NCBI GenBank assembly: GCA_007644065.1 | Contig: VJWN01000008.1 | Coordinates: 870,411-934,410 of the forward strand | Origin: Margaritispora aquatica | Taxonomy: Eukaryota > Ascomycota > Leotiomycetes > Helotiales > Discinellaceae | DNA: 64,000 nt | Direction: 5' to 3' | Shown: positions 1 to 10,976 of the stretch, in pieces | How positions within the stretch are numbered: the first letter of the stretch is position 1 | Layout: every line of letters starts with the position of its first letter | The notes under the pieces: model-generated | Databases searched by the model: none | What the model was told of the DNA's origin: nothing | The model's input: only the letters and a program-made list of their open reading frames with translations | Translations under genes and position numbers: made by a program

Positions 1-944
1 AAAGGGTAGCGACACCTGAACGAAAGGCAGTTTGTGAAGGATCTGACTCGTGGCAGTTCGTTCATATGTTGGTTGAAGTCAGAAATGAAGCAGGGATACT
101 CGCCAAAAAGGAGGTTGGCAGAACTGCGGTGCAAGTCGCCCACTGGGCAGCCTTGAGGCGAAGGTGCTGGCTGACACATGTATGTTGGTCCCAGCGTTGG
201 TAGCACCCGGTTTCGATGAAACTACAAATCCAAAGCAAGACAAAAGAAGTGCAAGCCTCTGCCGCCTAAAAACCAACAAATGTGCAAGTCGTTGCATCTA
301 GCAAATAAGAAAAAGGCAGCACTTCCTTGCTTGATTTATCCAACTATCACGTCGAGTAAATACCCTGTCAAGAGTTAGCCTACGGCCTTTCTAGTTGATC
401 ATGTAAAGTATACTAAGAATCCCCTTGCCTCGTGGCATAATAAACTAAATGTGAGATACTGAGGATTTTTTACTTGTTCAAGGGGCCTGCAACATTGAAG
501 TCATAAATGAACCAAGCTCGTACAGGGTGTTGAGAGTCGAAGTTTGGCAAGAAATGCATCACATCGTGACATTTGGCTTAGAAGTCGTTCACAAATAGTC
601 GAGAAACGACTTGGCAAAAGTCACTCCCAAGGCGATAAACCCGTTCTAGCGGATCTGCTGGAATGTCTGTTACGCAAACACGAACTATAACGCGCGTTAA
701 TGAGTCTTTCATGTTTCTTGTTAGATAGGTAATTTTTGATGCACACCTTGAGGAGTAAAGAAAAGGAGCCTGGAGACGGGACATAGATGGATAAAGGGGA
801 GGAGGGAGGTCAGGAGACCACGCTAAAGCTCGGACTAGTGTTGACGTCGGATAATAGTTGTTCTAACATTTCTTCTAGTGATTATCGTGTCAACATCTCA
901 CAACAACATTAACAACAGCAACAGCAAGATTGATTTTACTTGTA
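1..944. other. Non-coding stretch, left edge
   Basis: No supported gene. Short open frames on either strand have no recognisable motif and no splice structure. The right part (about 890-944) is CAA/ACA-rich, as in fungal 5' leaders, and directly precedes the Brn1-like relic, so it may be that gene's former promoter and leader. Confidence 0.5.
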
Positions 945-1621
945 ATGCCTCGTACTGCGTAGAACTCCGATAAAGCCGAGATTGGCAGACTTTCCTAGAG
1001 GTCGCCTGTCAAGTATAGAAACCGATTTCCCTTTGTGGCGCCTGATACTGATATTCTTTCAGAATGCCTTTGAATGACGATACATACGAGAAAGCACAGC
1101 AGCTATAATTACAACATGCTCTCTACGATAAGCAAATCAACTAAATCAAGGCGGTAGTATCTCTTGTGCGAAGACTTACCTACTCGCTATCCCTTAAGAC
1201 TCTGCAACGAGCCCTTAGATCGAATAATGATCTTGTGGCATTTATACTACTAAAGCGCGTACCTATACTTGTGAACTTCGAGGAATAGATCAGAATAACA
1301 ACGGATAACAAAATCAATTCCATAAATTCTTAGAACTTTGCCCTCATCGATTACTTTTATGACATGTCATGAGTCATGTCGCTAGTAAAAGAAGGCGACA
1401 CTATCAATTTCCAACGGGCCAGTTACACTTTAGATGGCTGTGTTAAAATCTACACTGACAGAGTCGATAGTATTACTGCTAAGACTGGTAAACTACTGAG
1501 TGGCCTTGCTAACAGTAGGGATCATAATACAAAGAGCGAAGATGGTGAAGGAGGCGAAGAGGAAATGGACGCTGTTAGGAGGACGCATAGAAAGCAGGTG
1601 AGATATTTTGGAGCATCATAG
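945..1621 (+). pseudogene. BRN1: RIP-degraded relic of condensin subunit Brn1/CAP-H
   Basis: Intact Brn1 (CAP-H) is the kleisin that bridges the condensin SMC subunits during mitotic chromosome compaction. From 1064 to 1621 one continuous frame carries the family's N-terminal signature: an NDD-TYEKAQ start, the LRSNND and NFEE stretches, TTDNKINS, NFALIDYF, and then NFQRASYTLDGCVKIYT and GKLLSGLA. The frame is broken by TAA at 1106 and 1142, TAG at 1286 and 1331, and TGA at 1370. The TAA and TAG codons sit where the family has Gln or Trp, so they fit C-to-T and G-to-A change at CpA/TpG, as in RIP. A 12-base insertion near 1367-1378 contains the TGA. A possible original start (ATGCCTCG at 945) is in another frame, so a frameshift or lost intron lies near 1060. 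The homology after 1621 is not recognisable. The functional copy must be elsewhere. Confidence 0.8.
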
Positions 1622-4600
1622 TCTTGTAAGCGTGAGCTAGTCTCTCTCACCTTCGAGGTTGGTGGACGCGATGTCAATGCCAAGCAACCATTTGGCCTCG
1701 GCAGACCTGCAGTGTACAGAGCCAAATCTTTCCCTAGTGGGTGGTGCCAGCAGCGGAGGAACTCACCTCCTCCACTGGCCCAGCAGAGACCTCAAAAGCA
1801 GCATCTTTTACCTACTGTTGTATGTTTTGTTTTGCATTTCAGAAGTAGGATAGAGATCATTCACAGCCTCGTTTGCTTGACTCTCTTCCTCCCTTTTGGC
1901 CTGTAAGATGGAATAACCTAACCATAAATAGTCTGAGGATTAATATATTTTGACCCTTTATGATTGCCAATGATAGATTCACTATCAAGTGCCAGTGCTT
2001 CCTTCACATCAAGGTTTATCTTTTATTCATTGCCGTATACTCTTCCAAAGTCGCTAATGGCGAAGGTTGTGAGTATTGAAAGATTCTTGAGATCAAACAT
2101 AATACTAAGAAAGTAATATATAGACGCAAATATATCAATAATATGGAGTAACGTCACAAGGAGACAAACCAGCGCTCAATTGAGAGGTACTGAATATAGC
2201 CCTACCAGTACTACACCTCCACGATACGTCTCAGACAAGAGAAAATTAATACAATACAGGAGCACTGACTGAGAAAATGATTTCAAGGTCGCCACAAAAA
2301 ATTGCCTGAAGTTATTCGTTTTCGTCAGGCATTGCTGTTTTGCTCGAGGAGTCGATTGACACTTATCAAATGTTCAAATACCTGGGCTTCTCTTTCCTTG
2401 GGTGTGGCTTCTCTCGAGTAGTCTGAAATATATCTTGACAACGAAAAGATAGCCGACAACGGAAATCTAAGAATCTTAGGTCCATGTCAAGGACATCTCA
2501 ATTTCTTCGTAAAATTCGAAAATCTCAATGGAGGGTAAAATTTGCTCGTACCAGGACAACGTTCCAACAAGAGCTGGGGAGCAAAAAGTAAGAACACAAG
2601 TCCTCCGCTCATCATAGCGAATGTCTCAGGCTGATGCTGGGATGCTTTTCTCGACCTAATATTCTTGAGTCTCTATACACCCACCCGACAGATCACAATG
2701 CAAAAAGAGATTTTGGTCCATCAAGCCTCGTGTGACAGTGAATTCATGACGAGAACCCAGCTTAGAAGTTTTATTTTATACGCTTGTGATAGATGTCAAT
2801 CACCAGGTCGAATGAATTTAGGAAGCAGTACGATTCTAAAAATGATATTCCGTAAAGCTCATGTATAAATACAACTTCAATAACGATTCCAAACACGTTG
2901 CACACCAAAAATACATCGCACAATCCTCAAGAAGCCATACTAGAGCTCGCGATGGTGCCATTTTTACCCATCAATTCTAAATCTGTTGATTAGAAAGGAT
3001 TCCGCGTCGTCTGAAATCTGCAACTAGTTCACTTTGGATTTCTGTTGTGCTGAAATCTCGCTTAAAGTAGATGATGAAAACAGGTGGATGAAGTAAAATG
3101 TCATCAAGAACATCCTGAGAAAGCGATCGGTGAAAGAAATATGGCTAAATCAAGTATTACAGTGATACTACTAGTCGGTTCCTAAGATATAGGGTAAATA
3201 ATATGCAGAATTTTGATGACGATGATGTTTATGTCACCTGTTAACTTTTTTTTGGGCAACTAGATTTTGTTGCGACTCTAGTTTGAATTGGTGATTGAAT
3301 TATTGGGGGAGGGTTACCTAGTCTCCTACTTAAAAACCCTCACATAGAATCTAAAACTTTAACATCAACAAGATATAGAACCACCCCTTGCCAAAGCAAC
3401 GAAGGCTTATCAATCAAGAGAAGACAATACCGAAAATCACATGTGGAGCGCTGTCTTGTTCTCATCCTGCATGCTCCGTGCTGTGTAGCTGTACATCACT
3501 TCTTGTAGCGCAGATAGGTTGTGGGTGTATTTTGTTGGTGGAAAGAAGTCTTGGCTCGTTCAATGCTCAGGTTCTAGGATTTTCATCGTAAACTGATAGG
3601 ATTAATATCAAGGTGGTGGGAAGGGAGGAAATTGACAGCACTGGCATTTTGGTAGCGAGAATAATAGCAATATGGTAACTGAAAGGGATCAATAACGGAG
3701 ATGAAGATGTAGCTATAGTCTTCGTATGAGACATCTAATTGGTCTGCCAAGATTACTCAGTTCTAGATTTCTTTGCATATATGAAGTATAAATCTTCTGA
3801 CAGATTTGTCCTCAGATTCGTACCTACTTTGCACAAACAAACAACCCACATCAGTTATTCCAGCATAACTTCTATTGATGTAAAGAACACTGACAGGAGT
3901 TGAGATCATCTGTTATACCCATTCCCACCTAGTCAATACGAAATACAACACGCTAAAGGTGATATGTATAACTGAATAATACTCGATCTCCCTCGTGCGT
4001 CGCTTCACTAGTAACAACTGCCAAGCCGATTTTCCCTCACTTTGCCGACATAGTCCTCAAAAACATCTCCCCGAGCCAAGCACTCCACTTGCAGTGATCA
4101 CCTCCCGACTCAAAGTCAGAAAGCGGTGCACAAACTCCGCTCCCCTCCCTCGATCATCATACCACGATTTCGAAGCGCGAACCTCGCACAACACAACACA
4201 TTACAGGAAAGCAAAGCACAGCATGACCCAAACCAGGGATTCCCCGCTCTGCATGCACTGCACCCCTCGCCGCTCGCACAACGTCCTGTCTGCGCCCGCC
4301 AGATCCCCATGCTTGCAGCTGTGGAACTTGCGTCGATTTCCTCGGGATTGACAACGTCGCACTTGCGACGTTTGGCTGCCGAGCATCTTTAAGCCGGTTT
4401 TCCTCGGATAGTGTATGAGGCGAGGGTATTGTGATCATGTCATATTACAGAGATAGACACATAAGACCTACTTCGCTTATCGTCGCTTTCTGTTGTTGCG
4501 AGGTGACAACCCCACCAGTTAGTGACCTCTCATAATAGGTATTGATAATAAACACCGAGAAAGATTCATTGCGGTGAAAATTGTGATTTCAAAGGTAGCA

Positions 4601-4975
4601 CAACAATAGATCATGTGATGGAAGTAAGAAAGGATAGTCAAAAAAAACTATAAAAAAACTAACAATAACACGTTCGAAGCACCACAGCCACTTGGCACAG
4701 AAATGAGCAATAAAAAAATCTGGGTTTCGAAGCCTAACCGCAAGAAAGTGATCGTGAATCCGTATGATTGCCACCTGAATCGAATTAAGATTCGTCGTCT
4801 ATGTCTCGTGCCGATGTAAAAACTGACACCGAATAATATATGCAATACCTTTCACCCAAGGCTCCCAACGCAAGAAAAGTGAAAATAGCCATTTCCTAGG
4901 ATGATTTCCCTTCATTCTATCTTCGACCCTGTGGTCCATTCATTTCTCATTTCCTACATTTGACTTCCCATCCCT
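1622..4975. other. Long non-coding, partly AT-rich stretch
   Basis: About 3.3 kb without a convincing gene. Open frames are short, lack splice partners and show no domain. The part after 1622 may contain more of the Brn1-like relic beyond recognition. A GC-richer island at about 4020-4400 is open on several frames at once, which is a composition effect. The last 200 bases are the 3' flank of the aldolase gene. Confidence 0.45.
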
Positions 4976-5956
4976 CTATAAGCTCAACTCAAGCTTCATC
5001 ACCTCAGCCACTCCATCCTTGATCGAACTCGTCTTGATCTCATCCAGCCTCTTCAATGGTCTACGTGGGTATCCTCCATATCCATAATAGCTCTGAATCG
5101 CACTCTTGGTACCGGCAATCGCAGCCTTGGTCAGGACCCAATCACCCTTGCTGAGAATCTTCTGCATCTCAAATGCCTCATCTCGCTTGCCCTCGGCGTA
5201 CAGATTCCAGATCTTGACGCAGGTCTTGGGCATGACGTTGGCTCCGCCAGCAATGATACCAGATCCACCGGAAACGAGAGTCTGGGCAGTGAAATCACAC
5301 ATGCCTCCGAATGCCATGTAGCCTGAGCCTTCGGAGAAGGGGGTCTTGGCGTTGGTCGCTAATGCGACTCGGGTGAGCTTTCCAGTGTTGCCACAGGTGA
5401 ATTTGGTTCCGACGATGTTGGGGTGCTGGGCGAGGCGGATGAGGAGATCTGAGTCCATGTCGATACCAGCAACGGCACCTGGGTAGTTGTACAAGATCAA
5501 AGGAAGTGGAGACTCGTCTGCTACCTGAATGAAGTAGTTGTAGACTGCTTCCTCATCCATGAGGCCACGGAAATAACTGGGAGGCAGGAGAAGAACGTAT
5601 TCGCCTCCAGCACTCTCACTCTCCCTGATCAGGTTGAGGGTTCCTCGTACAGAGCCCTCAGTTGCTCCAACGATGATGGGGACTTGAGTGAAACCTGCCT
5701 CATCTAAAGCCTCTCGGCTAGCTTTTGTGACGGCGATTTTCTCAGCTGAGGACAAATGGACTGCCTCTCCGTTGGATCCCATGGTAACAAGTCCAACAAG
5801 ACCGGCTTCAGCAAGACGGACAGCATGTCTCTTAACGGAAGGGATATCAAGGTCCTCAGTCTCTGGGACGAAAAAAGTCATGGTAGGAGCATAAATTCCA
5901 GGAAGAAGAGGACGGCGAGTAGCCGGGGCACCGTTGGATTCTCCGTTTGCAGCCAT
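4976..5956 (-). CDS. DapA/NAL-superfamily class I aldolase
   Basis: A single-exon gene for 326 residues, the usual length for the dihydrodipicolinate synthase / N-acetylneuraminate lyase superfamily. These TIM-barrel enzymes use a Schiff-base lysine to cleave or condense a 2-keto acid (often pyruvate) with an aldehyde. Visible motifs are the GSNGEAVHL segment at about 60-68 (the GTTGE region of DapA), the tyrosine motif YNYPG at 156-160, and the Schiff-base lysine in GTKFTCGN (K185). Fungal relatives include 4-hydroxy-2-oxoglutarate aldolase-like proteins and the L-threo-3-deoxy-hexulosonate aldolase of galacturonate breakdown. The sequence alone does not choose between them, and true lysine-pathway DapA is unlikely because fungi use the aminoadipate route. 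The start is the first ATG; a short Ala/Asn/Gly-rich leader precedes the barrel. Its 5' end faces the Gfo/Idh gene across 1.9 kb. Confidence 0.9.
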   Translation of the reverse strand: MAANGESNGAPATRRPLLPGIYAPTMTFFVPETEDLDIPSVKRHAVRLAEAGLVGLVTMGSNGEAVHLSSAEKIAVTKASREALDEAGFTQVPIIVGATEGSVRGTLNLIRESESAGGEYVLLLPPSYFRGLMDEEAVYNYFIQVADESPLPLILYNYPGAVAGIDMDSDLLIRLAQHPNIVGTKFTCGNTGKLTRVALATNAKTPFSEGSGYMAFGGMCDFTAQTLVSGGSGIIAGGANVMPKTCVKIWNLYAEGKRDEAFEMQKILSKGDWVLTKAAIAGTKSAIQSYYGYGGYPRRPLKRLDEIKTSSIKDGVAEVMKLELSL

Positions 5957-7843
5957 GATTGCAGTTGTGATAAAGTGAGATGAGGAAGCTGGATGAGATC
6001 AAGTAACAAGTTGAACTTAAGGATGAGAGCACCGAATGGAGATCTTGGACCGGGTGAGCAAGGGCGGGGTCCTTATAAGAAATAACTCGAATAAAAAGTG
6101 ACGAATATATGCAGGCCGAGAGCGGAAGTGTTTGGAAATATGTTCAACCACAGGGTACGGTATGTATAAGAGAAACGTCGACGTGATGGGAAGAATTTCC
6201 CGGCCCCCTACCACAGTTTATAAGTGATCGAATGGTTGTTCCCACTGTTGATGGTGGGGGCATGAATCGTGAGATATTACTCCGAACTAAGCAAGTCTGG
6301 CGTGCATCTTTTGTCTTTGGACCACTCAAGCCGCCTCAAGACACCTCCGCAGAGTCAAAGGCGAGAAAGTCGGGGAGAGACAAGAAACTATCGGCAGTAG
6401 ATGGCCGAAATAGACGTTTCCATTGGAACTTTGATGCCCCTCGGCGTTTGAATCTCTCAGAGAAGGGCATTCTTCCTCAGATGTTGCACTGATGACTAGC
6501 CGAATAGCCGTCGAGTTTTCTGAAGTGTTCAGAATCATCTCGCTCTACTTCTCTCACTCGGTCAGTGAAGCTCCAAATGACTAAATGCAGGACCAAACCA
6601 GGATGGTTTGCTGCATTCTGTGATCAGGCTTTGATCCAAGGTTTGGCATGCAGTGGCTTGGGTGGGTTTCTATTTGGTGGTGGTCGCCCGGCCTAGTGAA
6701 GTTTTGAGTGTTTTAATGGTTACGGAATAATTATTCCACCAATAACCAAGAGGAAGTAGATCATCCGATCAGCGAGATTCAAGCGTGGGGTATTTTGAAC
6801 ATTGGCATTATTTGAACGTGGGATCCCACACAGAGGGGCTCCGTACTGTATGGTACTGTACGTATGGCTCAGGCTGTTATCGGTATGAACGCGGGGCAAA
6901 ACAAGCCTGAACCTCAGAGACATGGCGGGGTCGAATCCACTATTTTGGATGAGTGGCAGGGCTGGCTGTGAAGTCGACTTCGAAATGGCCGAGAGAGAGC
7001 TCTGAAAAGGTATTTCTCCTATAAGGATAGAGGCTACCCAAATCTATGGATCAAAGGTATCAGCCTGATTGAAAGCGCTGTATGCACGTCAATATCAACA
7101 TCGATACTTGATATTGAACATCAACACCCAAATATACTTAGCGAAACTTGACAATGTCCATATACCACGCTTGACCCCAGACCCAGACCCAGACCCGGCC
7201 CCGGACCACATTGAGGCAATAGAATAAATGAAGAGGAAGAGCTTAGGGATATCCCCAAGCCACGAGACGAATCTCTTGGACATTGGCTGAGTCTAGAGGT
7301 CCACCAATACTAGACAAGTCATCAGATAGTAAGGTAGTTCAGGTACTCACTCTGGAGAAATCAACCGCCAGTATCACCAAAATATGAGACAAACTCTACC
7401 TGGCGCCGGATTATTACTTTGCGAATCCGCTGCCCCTCTATTTTCCCGTATGGATGGTATGGATGTTATGGATTATTGGAGCTTGGTTTGCAACCTTTCA
7501 ACCACTTTGGCACCAATTTGGTCCATTTTGGCCCATTTTGCCCAGCTTCTTCCGTCAGAGCCCGCAATTTCCAAGCAGGCCAGCAGGCAAGCAGGAGGAA
7601 TGGAAGGACAAGGAGGAGAGCTGAGAGGAGTAAGAGGAGAATTGGAAACAATTGCCCTGCATCCCGTTGCGAATTCCATCATGCACCTGCATGAGGACAG
7701 ACGAGATTCGTTCCCTTCCCATCCAATGTCTTTAGATATATCACGCAGCTCGCTGCCTTTTTTCTTTGGTCCCCATTCCCCTTGACACTGACTGAGCTGA
7801 GGAGCAACAAAACAAACTTTTATATCTCAACTTCAACTGCAAC
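5957..7843. promoter_or_regulatory. Shared upstream region of the aldolase and Gfo/Idh genes
   Basis: 1.9 kb between two divergent starts. No gene is supported; the open frames at about 6230-6490 and 7380-7785 overlap one another in several frames and show no domain. A short CCCAGA/CCCGGC-type repeat sits near 7172-7204. An AACAAAACAAAC leader precedes the ATG at 7844. Spacing suggests two separate promoters. Confidence 0.4.
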
Positions 7844-9355
7844 ATGGCCGAACTTGCATCTCACCCTGCCCCAGTCGTCGCAGAGGCGGCACCAGTCGTC
7901 GAGGAGACTGCTCCTGTTGTCGCGGAGAGTGCTCCAGTTGCAGCCACCGAGCCTGTGGTGGAGAGCAAGCCAGTTGAGAATGTTGCAAAGCCATTGAACG
8001 TTCTCATGGTGGGAACTGGAGAGTATACCACTGGTTTCGTTGGCACCGGCGCATCAGGATCAGACAAGAAGGTCGGTGTGGTGGGTTTGACTATGTTCGA
8101 CCTGCGACGACGAGGAAAGGTTGGACATTTGTCCATGGTGGGCACATCTGGCCAAAAATACCCCGCAATCCGTACGCCTCCATATTCCTTCTGCCTCTAG
8201 ATTTCCTCACCACCACGATCTTCTGCATGCATGCATACACACAGGAGAACGCGCCTTTTCTGAAGAAGCAATAGCTAATGCGTCACAGGTGAACATTTGA
8301 CAAAAAACATCACTCAATTCTACAATGGTCTCGATACCTCGTTCCAATCCTTCCCCGCAGATGACACTCGCGATGCAGAGGCCTACAAGACTGCCATCGA
8401 TGCCCTCTCCCCTGGAGATGCCATCACCATCTTCACCCCCGACACCACTCACTACCCAATTGCTCTGTACGCCATCGAGCGCAAGATTCACGTCCTGATC
8501 ACCAAGCCAGCCGTCAAGACCCTCGAGCACCACCAAGCTCTCCTCGCCGCCGCCAAAGCTAACGGCGTCTTCGTGTACATTGAGCACCACAAGCGATATG
8601 ACCCCGCCTACGCTGATGCGCGCTTCAAGGCACAAGCCCTGGGCGACTTCAACTACTTCTACTCGTACATGTCGCAGCCAAAATCTCAACTCGAGACCTT
8701 CAAGGCGTGGGCCGGTGTTGATTCGGATATTTCGTATTATTTGAACTCCCACCACATCGACATCTGCGAGTCCATGGTTCAGCAGAAGGGATACACTCCC
8801 GTCAAGGTTTCCGCGTCTGCCTCTAAGGGTGTCGCGTTTGGTCTTGGCTGCGATCCTGCGACCGAGGATACCATCTCCCTCCTCGTCCACTGGGTCATGA
8901 AGACCGACCCCACCAAGCGAGCAACAGCTGTTTACACCGCATCTTGGACCGCCCCACAGAAGGCAGGTGTGCACTCCAACCAGTACTTCCACTACATGGC
9001 TGGTGGCGGCGAGATCCGCATCGATCAAGCCAAGCGTGGGTACGACGTTGCGGATGACAGCCAGGGACAGCTGATGTGGTACAACCCCTTCTACATGCGC
9101 TATGCGCCTGATGAGGAGGGCAACTTTGCTGGACAAGGTGGCTATGGATACGTCAGTTTCGAGAAGTTCGTGGATGGTTGTGTGAAGGTGAATAAGGAGG
9201 GACCAGGCGCCATTGAGCTCTTGGACTCGCGTGGTCTCCCAACTTTGAAGAACACTATTGCTACCACTGCTATCTTGGAGGCAGGTCGGATAGCATTGGA
9301 TGAGAAGCGTGAGGTTGTCATTGAGGAGAGCGAGTCAGGATGGAAGTTGATCTAA
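7844..9355 (+). CDS. Gfo/Idh/MocA-family NAD(P)-dependent oxidoreductase
   Basis: Two exons, 7844-8171 and 8289-9355, joined in phase 1 (CGTACG donor context, CACAG acceptor), give 464 residues. Residues 51-66 hold the Rossmann nucleotide loop ([10 protein letters not shown]). The family catalytic-loop lysine lies in [14 protein letters not shown] family-like helix with HHKRYDP follows, and then the alpha/beta C-terminal domain. Members oxidise or reduce sugars, inositols and related polyols; the substrate here is unknown. The first 50 residues are an odd Ala/Pro/Val/Glu-rich leader with repeated APVV(A/E) units, not a clear targeting signal. Transcribed away from the DapA-type aldolase, which could act on a related sugar acid (inference). 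A 309-residue open frame on the opposite strand is a shadow of this codon-biased gene. Confidence 0.9.
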
Positions 9356-9564
9356 TTGTTTCAACTTTGAAGTGTAGAGATTAGATAGCTCAAAATCAAA
9401 TGTCAAGAAATACTATAAGGATTTTTATTAATTCTGCGAGTATGCGCAAACAAAGCCATGAAACAGACTTGCGACTTCTCCAAGAAGAGTGCTATTGTTC
9501 AAACTGGTATCATCGCCAACCATAATAATCTCGCAACCATTTCTCATTATCGCGCTTCCTCTTC

Positions 9565-10422
9565 TTACAACCCAGCCTTGGCATCACCACCACCCTTCTT
9601 CAACTCAGCCAAGATATCCTTCTCCAGACTCTCTGGCTTCGTGGTGCTCGCCCACCTGTTGACGACCTTGCCATCTCTGCCGACCAACCACTTCTCGAAA
9701 TTCCACTTGACTCTCTTCATGCCCAACAAGCCGGGCTTCTCGGTCTTCAACCACTCGAACAGCGGGCTCGCCTTGTCGCCGTTGACGTCCGTCTTGCCCA
9801 TGATGGGGAATGAGACACCGTAGTTAACCAGGCAGAACGACTGGATGTCATCGTCGGTTCCTGGCTCCTGGCCACCAAACTGGTTGCATGGGAAGCCGAG
9901 GATCACGAAGTCATCGCCGTGTGCAGCTTTGACGCTCTTGTAGAGCTTCTCAAGTCCTTCGTATTGGGGCGTGAAACCGCACTTGGAGGCCGTGTTGACG
10001 ATTAGGACGACCTTATTGGCGTAGGCTGAGAGCGGGAGGGGTGCGCCTTTCTCTGTGAGAGAATGGAGGGTTAGTTTGAGTTGTGGTTTAGATTGGGTAG
10101 GTATTTAGGGAGAGGAAGAAGATACAGAGAGCTGGTCGGAGGTGGTATGATGGTGGGGTGAATAAAATAAATGAGAGAAAGACGTACTATCAAGAGGCTT
10201 GAAATCATAGAAGCTGGTAGCGGAAGCCATGGTGTATGATCTAACCTGCGACGTGGATGGACTTTGTTTGGAAATGGAGAAGCTTGCGTGTTGTGTACGA
10301 ATGGCTCTGGAGGCGTTGTCGAACAGGTGAGGGGGAGATCTTGGTACCTGAGTAAGTACTCTAGTCGATGTGCGAGTGGTTGATGCTAAAATGTTATGCA
10401 GCGGGAGACGTTGAATTTGCAT
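9565..10422 (-). CDS. Glutathione/thioredoxin peroxidase, Gpx3/Hyr1 type, with likely mitochondrial presequence
   Basis: Two exons, 10422-10188 and 10052-9565 (GTACGT donor, CACAG acceptor), encode 240 residues. The enzyme reduces H2O2 and organic hydroperoxides. In the yeast orthologue Gpx3/Hyr1, thioredoxin is the reductant and the protein also senses peroxide for Yap1. The peroxidatic Cys is in ASKCGFTPQ (C103), followed by the Gln in NQFGGQEPG and the Trp/Asn in VKWNFEKW. A second Cys in IQSFCLVNYG matches the resolving Cys of the Gpx3 class. Residues 1-64 are Arg/Ser/Thr-rich with almost no acidic residues and end RSYT-MAS, like a mitochondrial presequence. A second in-frame ATG (10230) at residue 65 starts the conserved domain, so two products are possible. 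The gene converges with the Gfo/Idh gene, 209 bp apart. Confidence 0.92.
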
Positions 10423-10976
10423 GAGTAAGAAAAAGGGTTGACTGGACTGAACTAGTCTTCTTATATATATATATGTCTTTTCTTTTCAATTCCCACCTTC
10501 ACATGTGTTCGCTTGGATGAATTGGGGAACTTTGGGTTTGGGTTTGTAAACAGATATTGTTTGATGATGGAAGCAGGAAGCTCTAGATTCTTTTCGGCCT
10601 CGGCTTGTAATCGTGCCGAATCAAGAGCTGAGGTTGGTGGTGCCCCACTCTGCCCTGAATTGGGACTCGAAAGCCGGGTGGCCGTAAGGAGGTCGTGGCT
10701 ACCTAGTGAGGGGTTCTTTCTCCATGTCAGAAGCTTGGTTGGGTGCTGCGTGCTTTATCGATAAGAAATACGACGTACGATTATCATTTTAGCGAACCTA
10801 TATAGGCACGGATAAGCGAGATAACTCACGATAAAGCACATCGATGACGGAAGATCTAGTGAAGTGGATCCCGATGTCTTGCTCCGACACCGAACCGAAG
10901 GTAATGCATAGCATAGCATGTTTTGTTTTTGCGAGGAATGCGCGTTTCAGTCAGAAAGCTCACCCATTCAGCAATC
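10423..10976. promoter_or_regulatory. Divergent promoter region, Gpx and Tda3-like genes
   Basis: 554 bp between divergent starts. A (TA)n run lies at about 10464-10474 just upstream of the long Gpx start. AGCATAGCAT repeats occur at about 10907-10919. No gene is supported in it. Confidence 0.4.

Noticed and set aside
3995..4438. Cluster of overlapping 60-118-codon frames
   Set aside because: A GC-rich island with frames open on both strands at once and no motif.
6925..6945. tRNA B-box-like GGGTCGAATCC
   Set aside because: The flanking bases do not form a T stem, and no acceptor or anticodon arms can be drawn upstream.
7384..7785. 133-codon plus frame
   Set aside because: Overlapping frames are open on both strands, there is no domain, and it sits in the promoter of the Gfo/Idh gene.
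8207..9136. 309-codon open frame on the minus strand
   Set aside because: It is antisense to exon 2 of the Gfo/Idh gene, with Val/Gly/Leu-rich shadow composition and no motif.
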